Source: Cytophagales bacterium (GTDB lineage Bacteria; Bacteroidota; Bacteroidia; Cytophagales; Spirosomataceae). From it: a stretch of DNA of 9,075 bases. Below, piece after piece: positions 1 through 6,164 of the stretch (positions are counted from its first letter, which is position 1; every line of letters begins with the position of its first letter). The position numbers were made by a program, and so were the translations under genes. The stretch is from assembly GCA_028868395.1 (NCBI GenBank), contig JAGWUO010000028.1, forward strand, positions 1 through 9,075, read 5' to 3'. The notes beneath the pieces were generated by a model. It had not been told where the DNA came from. It saw only the letters and a program-made list of their open reading frames with translations, and did not search any database.

Positions 1-682
1 AAACCGCCGCCTGCGTATAACCATGCTTCACTAAATACAATGACATCAAACGATTGTCGACCTCCTTAAAGTCCGGTCCCTCGAAGCGAATCATGTCGAT
101 TTCGATCCGGTCTTTGGACAAATCATCCAGTAGGGATAATAGTAATTTCTCAGGATCTTCGTGGTAATGGTAGCAGCCGTACAAAAGGTTTACCCCGATT
201 ACCCCTAATGCCTGTTGTTGCAAGATATTATCATTATCCAGCATATTCACGTGGATAACGACATCGTTAAAGCCACCGTTCGGAGTTAATTGGAAACGAA
301 GTCCGATCCAGCCGTGGGCATCATTCGTCTTTTGGAAATTTAGGGCAGAAACGGTGTCTGCAAAAGCAAAGAACCGTTTTTCAGAGGCTGATTCTGTTAA
401 ACGAACATTCAATAACTTGAACTCGCGGTTTAACATTTTCATTAAACGCGGCTCGCACACATATTTTCCGGAAGCTTCTTCGCCATAAATGGCATCCGAA
501 AAAGCCATATCATATGCAGAGATTGTTTTAGCGATGGTGCCTGATGCTCCGCCTGCTTTGAAGAAATTAGCCGCTACATCTTGACCTGCTCCGATTTCCG
601 CGAAGGAACCGTAAATGCTGCGGTCTAAATTGATTTGAAGTGCTTTTTGTTTAGTCCCTATGGATTTAATGTGCGATGTCAT
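1..682 (-). CDS. Conserved protein of unknown function, 3' end cut by the window edge
   Basis: Reading the minus strand from an ATG at 682 gives an uninterrupted frame of 227 codons running off the left edge, so the C-terminal part is missing. There is no signal peptide or membrane segment, so it should be cytoplasmic. Recognisable blocks are YGSFAEIGAGQDVA (residues 24-37), FFKAGGASGT (40-49), ISAYDMAFSDAIYG (54-67), DAHGWIGLRFQ (121-131) and LQQQALGVIGVNLLYG (154-169). From memory, these match a conserved family of roughly 450-500 residues found in Bacteroidota and some other phyla. Database copies carry unrelated labels such as TonB-dependent receptor or nicotinate-nucleotide adenylyltransferase; nothing visible here supports either label. 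It lies 57 bases downstream of the kinase gene on the same strand and may be co-transcribed or use the -7-like element at 735-742. That this is a real gene is close to certain; its function is unknown. Confidence 0.85.
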   Translation of the reverse strand, partial: MTSHIKSIGTKQKALQINLDRSIYGSFAEIGAGQDVAANFFKAGGASGTIAKTISAYDMAFSDAIYGEEASGKYVCEPRLMKMLNREFKLLNVRLTESASEKRFFAFADTVSALNFQKTNDAHGWIGLRFQLTPNGGFNDVVIHVNMLDNDNILQQQALGVIGVNLLYGCYHYHEDPEKLLLSLLDDLSKDRIEIDMIRFEGPDFKEVDNRLMSLYLVKHGYTQAAV

Positions 683-734
683 AGGCAATGTGTTAGGTTT
701 GTTGACTTAGGCGTTTTATTAGTGTCGCAATTTA

Positions 735-742
735 CAAATTTA
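735..742 (-). promoter_or_regulatory. Possible -7 element (TAAATTTG) for the gene at 1-682
   Basis: On the minus strand TAAATTTG is a perfect match to the Bacteroidota TAnnTTTG -7 consensus. It overlaps the stop codon of the kinase gene and lies about 50 bases before the ATG at 682, a sensible leader length. No TTTG sits at the right distance for a -33 element, so the match may be chance in AT-rich sequence. Confidence 0.3.
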
Positions 743-1591
743 TGGCCAAAATTCCCCCTTGTGATACAAGCAAAGACCAGCCATCGGTCCCTCACTAATA
801 TGTCCGACAGGTAAACCATTTTTTTTCATCACTTGTTTTAAAATGTCTGAATAGTAAAACGCCACAGAACCGGTGAAATGAAAAACAGGTGCCTCCGAAT
901 AACGCTTCAAATACAGGGAAATAAAGGCATCAAAAGATTGTTCAATCAAACCATAACAAAAGGCATCCCGTCGATGGTCAAATAGAAATTTCGAAAAGCT
1001 GGCAAACCAGCGATTAGGGAAGGCTTGTTTGTAAGCCTTGTCTAAAACGGTTAAGCGATCCATTACCCCAAAGCGTTTTTCAAAAACAGCCCGAATCTCA
1101 TCTGGCATTTGGCCATGTAAATAACTCAAAAGCAATAATTTGCCTAAATGTCCACCACTGCCTTCGTCGCCTAACCAAAATCCCAACGGAGGAATTTGCG
1201 CCGAAATTCGCCCGCCATCCCAATAACCGGAATTCGATCCCGTTCCTAAAATACACGCAATTCCCGCCTCTTTCCCGCAAAGCGATCTTGCCGCGGCGAT
1301 GAGATCGTTTTGTATTTCAAGCGAGCAAGAAATGGGAAAATAGGGTCGAAAGGCGGCAGCAATCACCTCGCATTGCGCTTCGCCCGTTACTCCGGTACCA
1401 TAATAATAAATAGCTTGAATGGGGAGATCCTTAAATCCTGTTAATACTTCCTGCTGGGTAGCAATGATCTCATCAATGGTTTGGTAGTATGGATTAATAC
1501 CCGTACTCGTAAAACTTTCATAAGCAGAAGCCGGATCCTTTATCAGTCTCCAGGCTGTTTTAGTCGAACCACTTTCAACGATTAATATCAT
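740..1591 (-). CDS. BadF/BadG/BcrA/BcrD-family ATPase, probable N-acetylglucosamine kinase
   Basis: A complete 283-residue cytoplasmic sugar kinase of the ASKHA (actin-like ATPase) fold. Visible motifs in order: phosphate-1 loop ESGSTKT (residues 6-12), a GINP segment (31-34) typical of bacterial GlcNAc kinases of this family, NDL with the likely catalytic Asp96, phosphate-2 loop ILGTGSNS (114-121), the GDEGSGGHLGK signature (141-151), and the adenosine-side FTGS block (239-242). Family knowledge suggests it phosphorylates N-acetylglucosamine or a related amino sugar at C6, feeding peptidoglycan or chitin sugar recycling; substrate identity is inferred. Length is usual for Bacteroidota members. 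It starts at ATG 1591, one base after the stop of the cytochrome b5-like gene, so the two are almost certainly translated from one transcript. No sugar transporter or deacetylase gene is present here to confirm the pathway. Confidence 0.9.
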   Translation of the reverse strand: MILIVESGSTKTAWRLIKDPASAYESFTSTGINPYYQTIDEIIATQQEVLTGFKDLPIQAIYYYGTGVTGEAQCEVIAAAFRPYFPISCSLEIQNDLIAAARSLCGKEAGIACILGTGSNSGYWDGGRISAQIPPLGFWLGDEGSGGHLGKLLLLSYLHGQMPDEIRAVFEKRFGVMDRLTVLDKAYKQAFPNRWFASFSKFLFDHRRDAFCYGLIEQSFDAFISLYLKRYSEAPVFHFTGSVAFYYSDILKQVMKKNGLPVGHISEGPMAGLCLYHKGEFWP

Positions 1592-1592
1592 A

Positions 1593-1820
1593 CTACGCTA
1601 AGATTCCGATGGGGGTAAATTTTTCAAAGACTTTCTCGGAATGTGGCGCATCAGCCAGTTCAGGGGTTAAATCCTGCCCCGCCCAATGTTCATAATGTTT
1701 GCCATTTTTCCACAATTTGGACTCCGTCATATCGTAAATGAGCCCCTGAAAGGCGACCCAAATCTCAGGCTTGTCTTGCCCATTTCGTAGGGCTAACTGT
1801 CCGCGTGTATAAGTCTTCAT
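1593..1820 (-). CDS. Small cytochrome b5-like haem/steroid-binding domain protein
   Basis: A complete 75-residue protein starting at ATG 1820. It is a stand-alone cytochrome b5-like domain. It opens with YTRGQLALRNG (residues 4-14), followed by IWVAFQGLIYDMTES (20-34), the equivalent of the WVAI.G.VYDVT strand of cytochrome b5. WKNGKHYEHWAGQDLT (37-52) follows and corresponds to the first haem-ligand loop. APHSEKVFEKF (58-68) carries the likely second ligand, His60; His45 or His42 would be the first. It is shorter than eukaryotic b5 (about 90 or more residues) but usual for the small bacterial and archaeal predicted haem/steroid-binding proteins. There is no signal peptide or membrane anchor, so it should be a soluble cytoplasmic protein. 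Its redox partner is not visible. The gene ends one base before the sugar kinase start, giving tight coupling between two functionally unrelated products. Haem binding is inferred, not shown. Confidence 0.88.
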   Translation of the reverse strand: MKTYTRGQLALRNGQDKPEIWVAFQGLIYDMTESKLWKNGKHYEHWAGQDLTPELADAPHSEKVFEKFTPIGILA

Positions 1821-1839
1821 AATTTACACGAAGCTAAAT

Positions 1840-1863
1840 AAAAAGGGTCAAACCCACCTTTTT
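1840..1863. repeat. Inverted repeat in the divergent intergenic region
   Basis: AAAAAGG (1840-1846) is complementary to CCTTTTT (1857-1863), and a nested GGGT/ACCC pair (1845-1848 with 1852-1855) gives an alternative short hairpin. It lies between the divergent cytochrome b5-like gene and the lipoprotein gene, so a terminator is not needed here. It could be an operator or leader hairpin, or a chance product of A and T runs. No clean -33/-7 pair was found for the minus-strand gene in this 84-base gap. Confidence 0.3.
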
Positions 1864-1877
1864 TTCAGAAAGATTTT

Positions 1878-1885
1878 TAATTTTA
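1878..1885 (+). promoter_or_regulatory. Possible -7 element (TAATTTTA) for the lipoprotein gene
   Basis: TAATTTTA matches the Bacteroidota TAnnTTTG -7 consensus at every fixed position except the last (A for G). It ends 19 bases before the ATG at 1905. A T-rich run (1859-1865) lies upstream but is closer than the usual -33 spacing, so this is a weak call. Confidence 0.25.
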
Positions 1886-1904
1886 CATCGCATAACACCT
1901 GAAT

Positions 1905-2384
1905 ATGAAACAGTTCCTTTTAGTATTATTAGCTATTTCTGTGCTAGCCTGTGGCGGCGGGGGAGATCCAGCACCCACTCCTACACCTCCTACCCCTACG
2001 GTTAATGTAGCTACACTAGTGAAGAAAGTGTGGACGGTTAGTACAGCCCAATGGGATGGCGTAACGAAATACGATAAGACAAGCACATCGAACGTAGTTC
2101 AAGGATATTCTCAATACAAATTAGATTTATCTACCGCAGGAACGGTTAGCTTGACGGAATTTGACGGAAAGATATTTACAGGCACTTACACGGTTGCGAC
2201 CGATGGATTATCGCTTACATTAAATGGTTTAACGAGTGCAGAAGGTGCACCTACTGGAACAGGCGGAACAATTACTTATTCTATCTTAGTGACTCCTACT
2301 GCGACAACTTTAAGCTTGCAACAAACAACAGCTTACGTAAAAGCGAGTAGCGCTATCGTTAAGTTAGCCCTAGTTAATCCTTAA
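1905..2384 (+). CDS. Small secreted lipoprotein, possibly lipocalin-like
   Basis: A complete 159-residue protein starting at ATG 1905. Residues 1-15 form a lipoprotein signal peptide (Lys2, a hydrophobic run, then a VLAC lipobox), with Cys16 as the predicted lipidated residue. The mature N-terminus is CGGGGDPAP, followed by a Pro/Thr linker (residues 22-32) acting as a flexible spacer. The remainder (about 38-159) is rich in Thr, Ser, Val and Leu with alternating short strands. It starts with a Lys-x-Trp (41-43) and has a GTVSLTEFDGKIFTGTYTV block (79-97) that resembles small lipocalin-like beta-barrel lipoproteins of Bacteroidota; this resemblance is an inference from pattern. It should sit in the outer membrane, facing either the periplasm or the surface. 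It is followed by its own terminator, so it appears monocistronic. Ligand and role are unknown. Confidence 0.85.
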   Translation: MKQFLLVLLAISVLACGGGGDPAPTPTPPTPTVNVATLVKKVWTVSTAQWDGVTKYDKTSTSNVVQGYSQYKLDLSTAGTVSLTEFDGKIFTGTYTVATDGLSLTLNGLTSAEGAPTGTGGTITYSILVTPTATTLSLQQTTAYVKASSAIVKLALVNP

Positions 2385-2402
2385 TAAGAAAAGATTTTAC
2401 TG

Positions 2403-2426
2403 AAGCCGTCCTCGTGGCGGCTTTTT
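2403..2426 (+). terminator. Rho-independent terminator after the lipoprotein gene
   Basis: AAGCCG (2403-2408) pairs with CGGCTT (2418-2423). After a single bulged T (2409), CC (2410-2411) pairs with GG (2416-2417) around a TCGT loop. A run of five T (2422-2426) follows. It begins 19 bases after the lipoprotein stop codon. The T-run ends only 7 bases before the thiL ATG. Confidence 0.8.
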
Positions 2427-2433
2427 GTGTTAT

Positions 2434-3459
2434 ATGGAAAAGAGAACAGAAATAGGGGAAATTGGTGAGTTTGGTTTAATCAACCATATTGCCGCTCAGT
2501 TTACAGAAAAACAAGCCTGGACTGACTTGGGTATTGGAGATGATACCGCGGTGTTGGATCCCAAAGGTAATAAGGTAGTTACTACCACCGAATTATTCAT
2601 AGAGGGTGTTCATTTTGATTTAGGTTATACTCCTTTGCAGCATTTAGGTTTTAAAGTCGTTTCTGTGGTTCTCTCAGACATTGCGGCGATGAACGCCATT
2701 CCAGCTCAAATCACGATTGGTTTAGGCTTGAGTAATCGCTTCTCGGTGGAATCGGTAGACGCGCTTTATGAAGGGATTCGTTTAGCCTGTGAAGAATACA
2801 AAGTGGATTTAGTGGGAGGAGACACGACTTCTAGTCCCCAAGGTTTGATTATTTCAATGACTGCTACGGGAGTGGTGGAAGCGGATAAATTAGTACAACG
2901 TGGCACTTCGAAGCCAAATGATGTTCTATGTGTTTCAGGTGATTTAGGCGCGGCGTTGATGGGCTTACATTCGTTGGAAAGAGAAAAACAGGTATTCTTA
3001 TCTAATCCGGATATGAAACCGGAATTAGAGGGCAAAAGTTATGTCGTATTGCGTCAGCTGAAGCCGATGGCCCGTTTCGATATTATCCACGAGTTGAGAG
3101 AATTAGGCGTGGTTCCTACGTCGATGATCGATTGTTCAGATGGATTAGCCTCAGAGATCATTCATTTGTGCAATGCCTCTGGTTTAGGTGCGCGCATTTT
3201 TGAAAAAAACATTCCTATTGACGACGAGACTTATCTTGCGGCGACTGAGTTTAATGTGAGTCCTTTGACAGCTGCTCTGAATGGAGGCGAGGATTTCGAA
3301 CTTTTATTTACGGTTTCTCAAGCCGATTTTCCCAAAGTAGAAAAGATCGCTGACGTGACCGCCATCGGTTATATGACTAATGTGAGTAATGAACGTGTAA
3401 TGGTCATGAAATCGGATGCAATCGTCGATTTAACGGCTCCAGGTTTCGGAAAACAATAG
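2434..3459 (+). CDS. thiL: Thiamine-monophosphate kinase
   Basis: ThiL phosphorylates thiamine monophosphate with ATP to give thiamine diphosphate, the last step of cofactor synthesis, in the cytoplasm. The 341-residue length is usual. Motifs in order: GIGDDTAV (33-40) for Mg/ATP binding, TELFIEGVHFDL (52-63), LSDIAAMNA (80-88), VGGDTTSS (127-134) with the metal-binding Asp130, SGDLGAA (168-174), DCSDGLA (233-239) and GGEDFELL (284-291). These are the AIRS/PurM-like N- and C-terminal halves. In the second motif Glu53 sits where many ThiL proteins have Asp in a T-D-x-L-x-E-G-x-H-F pattern. The frame is open from a TTG at 2425, but I chose the ATG at 2434 because the TTG lies inside the terminator T-run. 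No other thiamine genes are nearby. The upstream sequence does not carry the conserved TPP-riboswitch elements. Confidence 0.96.
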   Translation: MEKRTEIGEIGEFGLINHIAAQFTEKQAWTDLGIGDDTAVLDPKGNKVVTTTELFIEGVHFDLGYTPLQHLGFKVVSVVLSDIAAMNAIPAQITIGLGLSNRFSVESVDALYEGIRLACEEYKVDLVGGDTTSSPQGLIISMTATGVVEADKLVQRGTSKPNDVLCVSGDLGAALMGLHSLEREKQVFLSNPDMKPELEGKSYVVLRQLKPMARFDIIHELRELGVVPTSMIDCSDGLASEIIHLCNASGLGARIFEKNIPIDDETYLAATEFNVSPLTAALNGGEDFELLFTVSQADFPKVEKIADVTAIGYMTNVSNERVMVMKSDAIVDLTAPGFGKQ

Positions 3460-3493
3460 TCTATTCGTCTACATTTTACGCCGTTTGATAAAT

Positions 3494-3528
3494 TTTGGGC
3501 TATTAACGGGATTAAATTTGTAATTTTG
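3494..3528 (+). promoter_or_regulatory. Promoter with tandem -7 elements for the CapD-type gene
   Basis: Two perfect TAnnTTTG elements lie back to back: TAAATTTG (3513-3520) and TAATTTTG (3521-3528). A TTTG at 3494-3497 is the nearest -33 candidate, 23 bases before the second element and 15 before the first. Initiation just after 3528 would give a leader of roughly 40-45 bases to the ATG at 3579. CCGTT (3481-3485) and AACGG (3505-3509) flank the -33 candidate as an imperfect inverted repeat. Confidence 0.55.
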
Positions 3529-3578
3529 AGTGTGGGTAATTGCCTGATTTTTTTGGCTATCATTCTAAGATTTACAAA

Positions 3579-5498
3579 ATGACAAAGTCTTCCTTCATTC
3601 GGAAATATTCAAATCGCTTTCTTTCAAGATGGCTGGTTTTAGTATTTGACTCGTTAATCGTTATCTTCTCGTTTTCTATTGCTACACTATTAAGAATGAA
3701 TTTCCAGCTATTGGATATAGATTTCTCGGTGTTTGCTTCTCAATTGATATTTGTGCTAGGCCTGCGTCTTTTGGCTTTTTTGTATTTTCAATCCTATGCG
3801 GGTATTATTCGCCATACAAGTATCGAGGATGCCATATTGATTTTAAAAGCCGTATTTACAGGAACTTTTGGTGCTGTTTTAACATCAGGAGTTATTCGAA
3901 ATACGTTGGGATTTGAGCATGTCTTTAATTTATCTGCTTCTATCCTAATCATTGACTTTTTCATCTGTCTGTTCTGGATGGTTATTCTTCGCTTCTTCGT
4001 GAAGAGTTTCTATGAATCCTTTATTAATCAGTTTAAACCCACCATCGGTGTCTTGATCTACGGAGCAGGATACACAGGTATGTTGACTAAGAATGTGTTC
4101 CAAACGGATCGCAGCACTAACTACAAGATTTTGGGTTTTATCGACGATAATGAGTCCAAAATAGGGAAAACGATTGAAGGTATTAAGGTGTATAGTTTAC
4201 CAGAAGTACTGGATAAGTTTGTGGGGTCGAATGAGGGTTTAGAGGTGATTATGGCCATCAACAATATGTCGGCTAAATCGAAGCGTAAGATTTCAGATAT
4301 CTTCCTAGACCGCGGAGTGGTGGTAAAAGCCCTTCCTCCAGTGGATAAGTGGGTAGAGGGAGAATTTGCGATGAACCAAATTCACAATGTGAAGATCGAA
4401 GATCTATTAGGTCGTGAGGTGATTCAAATGAATAATAAGCGCATAGGCGAGGAGATTTCGGGCAAGGTAATTCTAGTTACGGGCGCTGCGGGATCAATTG
4501 GTAGTGAAATTGTTCGTCAATTAATCGCTTATTTCCCAGCTAAACTAGTTTTAGTTGATCAGGCAGAATCGGCCTTGTATGATTTGGAATATGAATTAGC
4601 AGGGAAGGTGCCCACGAATGTGCAATTGATAGTCAATGTAGCTGATGTGTCTGATACACGCCGCATAAGCAAGATATTCAAGAATCATCGACCAGATATC
4701 ATTTTCCACGCGGCTGCTTATAAGCATGTTCCATTGATGGAAAACAATCCGTATGAGGCGATCAAAACCAATGTAATAGGCACGCGTATATTAGCGGAAC
4801 TAGCAGCTGAATTAGGGGTAGATAAATTTGTGATGGTTTCGACAGACAAGGCTGTGAATCCAACGAATGTGATGGGGGCTACGAAGCGTTTAGCTGAGAT
4901 GTATACGCAGTCGATGAACCAGCTGGAAGGAGTTAAAACGAAATTTATTGCCACGCGTTTTGGAAACGTATTAGGCTCTAACGGCTCCGTTATCCCCTTA
5001 TTTAAAAAACAAATCGAGCGTGGCGGTCCGGTAACAGTAACTCACCCAGAAATTACGCGCTACTTCATGACTATTCCTGAAGCCTGCGAGCTCGTATTAG
5101 AGGCAGCAACGATGGGGCAAGGTGGTGAAGTTTTTGTCTTTGATATGGGTGAATCTGTGAAGATTATTGACCTTGCTAAGAAGATGATTACTTTGAGTGG
5201 TCTACGTGTGGATAAAGATATTGAGATCCGCTACACAGGTTTGCGTCCAGGCGAGAAGTTGTATGAGGAGTTGTTGAACAACGACGAGAATACGCTTCCT
5301 ACGCACCACCCTAAGATCTTGATTGCAGAAGTAAATACGCCTTCCTATGCGTATATGGAAGTGGCTACGAATGATTTGAATCACTTATTATCAAGTGGTA
5401 CGAACAATTCGATTGTGGCCAAAATCAAGGAAATTATTCCGGAGTACAAATCAAACAATTCGGTGTTTGAGACCTTAGACAAAAAATCGTCTAAATAA
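3579..5498 (+). CDS. Membrane-bound nucleotide-sugar 4,6-dehydratase, CapD/FlaA1/WbpM/PglF type
   Basis: A 639-residue polysaccharide-biosynthesis enzyme. About four N-terminal membrane segments (roughly residues 19-39, 55-75, 88-108, 118-141) anchor it in the inner membrane. A first Rossmann-like domain follows, with YGAGYTG (161-167) and the GFIDDN segment (186-191). A C-terminal extended SDR domain carries the NAD-binding TGAAGSIGSE (301-310), HAAAYKHVPLMENNP (377-391), VSTDKAVNPTN (420-430) and MGATK (432-436). The usual catalytic Tyr of Y-x-x-x-K is Met432, as known for the large membrane dehydratases such as WbpM and PglF. They convert UDP-GlcNAc to the 4-keto-6-deoxy sugar used for capsule, O-antigen or protein glycans. 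The frame is open from a TTG at 3540, but the promoter position and A-rich context favour ATG 3579. No glycosyltransferase neighbours are present, so the pathway is unassigned. Its last 8 bases overlap the convergent PAP2_C gene. Confidence 0.93.
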   Translation: MTKSSFIRKYSNRFLSRWLVLVFDSLIVIFSFSIATLLRMNFQLLDIDFSVFASQLIFVLGLRLLAFLYFQSYAGIIRHTSIEDAILILKAVFTGTFGAVLTSGVIRNTLGFEHVFNLSASILIIDFFICLFWMVILRFFVKSFYESFINQFKPTIGVLIYGAGYTGMLTKNVFQTDRSTNYKILGFIDDNESKIGKTIEGIKVYSLPEVLDKFVGSNEGLEVIMAINNMSAKSKRKISDIFLDRGVVVKALPPVDKWVEGEFAMNQIHNVKIEDLLGREVIQMNNKRIGEEISGKVILVTGAAGSIGSEIVRQLIAYFPAKLVLVDQAESALYDLEYELAGKVPTNVQLIVNVADVSDTRRISKIFKNHRPDIIFHAAAYKHVPLMENNPYEAIKTNVIGTRILAELAAELGVDKFVMVSTDKAVNPTNVMGATKRLAEMYTQSMNQLEGVKTKFIATRFGNVLGSNGSVIPLFKKQIERGGPVTVTHPEITRYFMTIPEACELVLEAATMGQGGEVFVFDMGESVKIIDLAKKMITLSGLRVDKDIEIRYTGLRPGEKLYEELLNNDENTLPTHHPKILIAEVNTPSYAYMEVATNDLNHLLSSGTNNSIVAKIKEIIPEYKSNNSVFETLDKKSSK

Positions 5499-6108
5499 TC
5501 CCCATCTTCTTAACGATCCAGATAGCCGCCAGTGTAAACAGCGGAGCAGCCACTATATCCAAGCTGTAGTGTACGTGTTGAAGCAATAATAAACTAGCTA
5601 GTACGAAGCTGAAAACAACGGCGATACGTCTTTCCGTTGCCGTAGGCAAAAAGAAGCAAACAAAGACCATTGTAGCCGTGTGCCCGGAAAAGAACAGGTC
5701 CTTTGTGATGGCCATATTTTCACCGTAAATGAAGATTTCCGCTAAGGGGTCGTGTAAATCGACTAATCCAGCTGGGGGATTTAAGGCCACTAAATAGATG
5801 GTTAAAAATCGAAATCCAGTCTCCAAATTGAACGCCCAGGCGAACCAAACGAATCTTTTAGGATCCTGCAATAGCCGATACAGCAAGTAGATAACAGATA
5901 AATAAATGATCCCAAAAATAGGGTAGGAAACATTTAGGGCCGGAATCGCGTTTAGTATGGGATCGTTCCATTGGATTCCTTCGCGTAATTGAATCCATTG
6001 GAAATAATCATCCGCTTTAAAAGGGAAAATGAGGAACACAGCTAAAGCTCCTATGAACTGTAGGGCGAAGGTGCGGTCAGAGAAGGCGGCTTTCCAGGTT
6101 TGTTTCAA
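5491..6108 (-). CDS. PAP2_C (sphingomyelin-synthase-like) membrane lipid phosphatase or phosphotransferase
   Basis: An integral membrane protein of about 205 residues with roughly six hydrophobic segments. With the TTG at 6108 as residue 1, the key motifs are RFLTIYLVALNPP (100-112), KDLFFSGHTAT (136-146) and HVHYSLDIVAAP (178-189). The SGH histidine, the histidine of HYSLD and its aspartate match the His-His-Asp triad of the PAP2_C/sphingomyelin-synthase branch of the PAP2 superfamily, as does the upstream R-x-x-T element. Such enzymes hydrolyse or transfer phospho-head groups on lipids at the outer face of the inner membrane. The substrate here is unknown; sphingolipid or phosphatidate are inferences. 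There is no in-frame ATG near the start. The frame opens at a TTG at 6180, but that would overlap the divergent msrA start by 16 bases, so TTG 6108 is preferred with modest confidence. The 3' end overlaps the dehydratase gene by 8 bases, tail to tail. Confidence 0.82.
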   Translation of the reverse strand: MKQTWKAAFSDRTFALQFIGALAVFLIFPFKADDYFQWIQLREGIQWNDPILNAIPALNVSYPIFGIIYLSVIYLLYRLLQDPKRFVWFAWAFNLETGFRFLTIYLVALNPPAGLVDLHDPLAEIFIYGENMAITKDLFFSGHTATMVFVCFFLPTATERRIAVVFSFVLASLLLLQHVHYSLDIVAAPLFTLAAIWIVKKMGII

Positions 6109-6164
6109 GTTTGAACGAAAATTAGGTAATTTGGGAAGCGAAATTAGTGCTAAAAAACAATAAG

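Noticed and set aside
1967..2002. CCTACACC-type repeats as a short tandem repeat or phase-variable tract
   Set aside because: The units are irregular and simply encode the Pro/Thr linker of the lipoprotein; there is no homopolymer or exact repeat long enough to suggest slippage.
1883..2086. Minus-strand open frame of 67 codons opposite the lipoprotein gene
   Set aside because: It is antisense to the signal peptide and Pro/Thr linker, and its Gly/Val/Pro runs are the mirror of that linker.
2385..2433. Possible TPP riboswitch upstream of thiL
   Set aside because: Only 49 bases separate the genes, most of them in the terminator hairpin, and the conserved THI-box sequence elements are absent.
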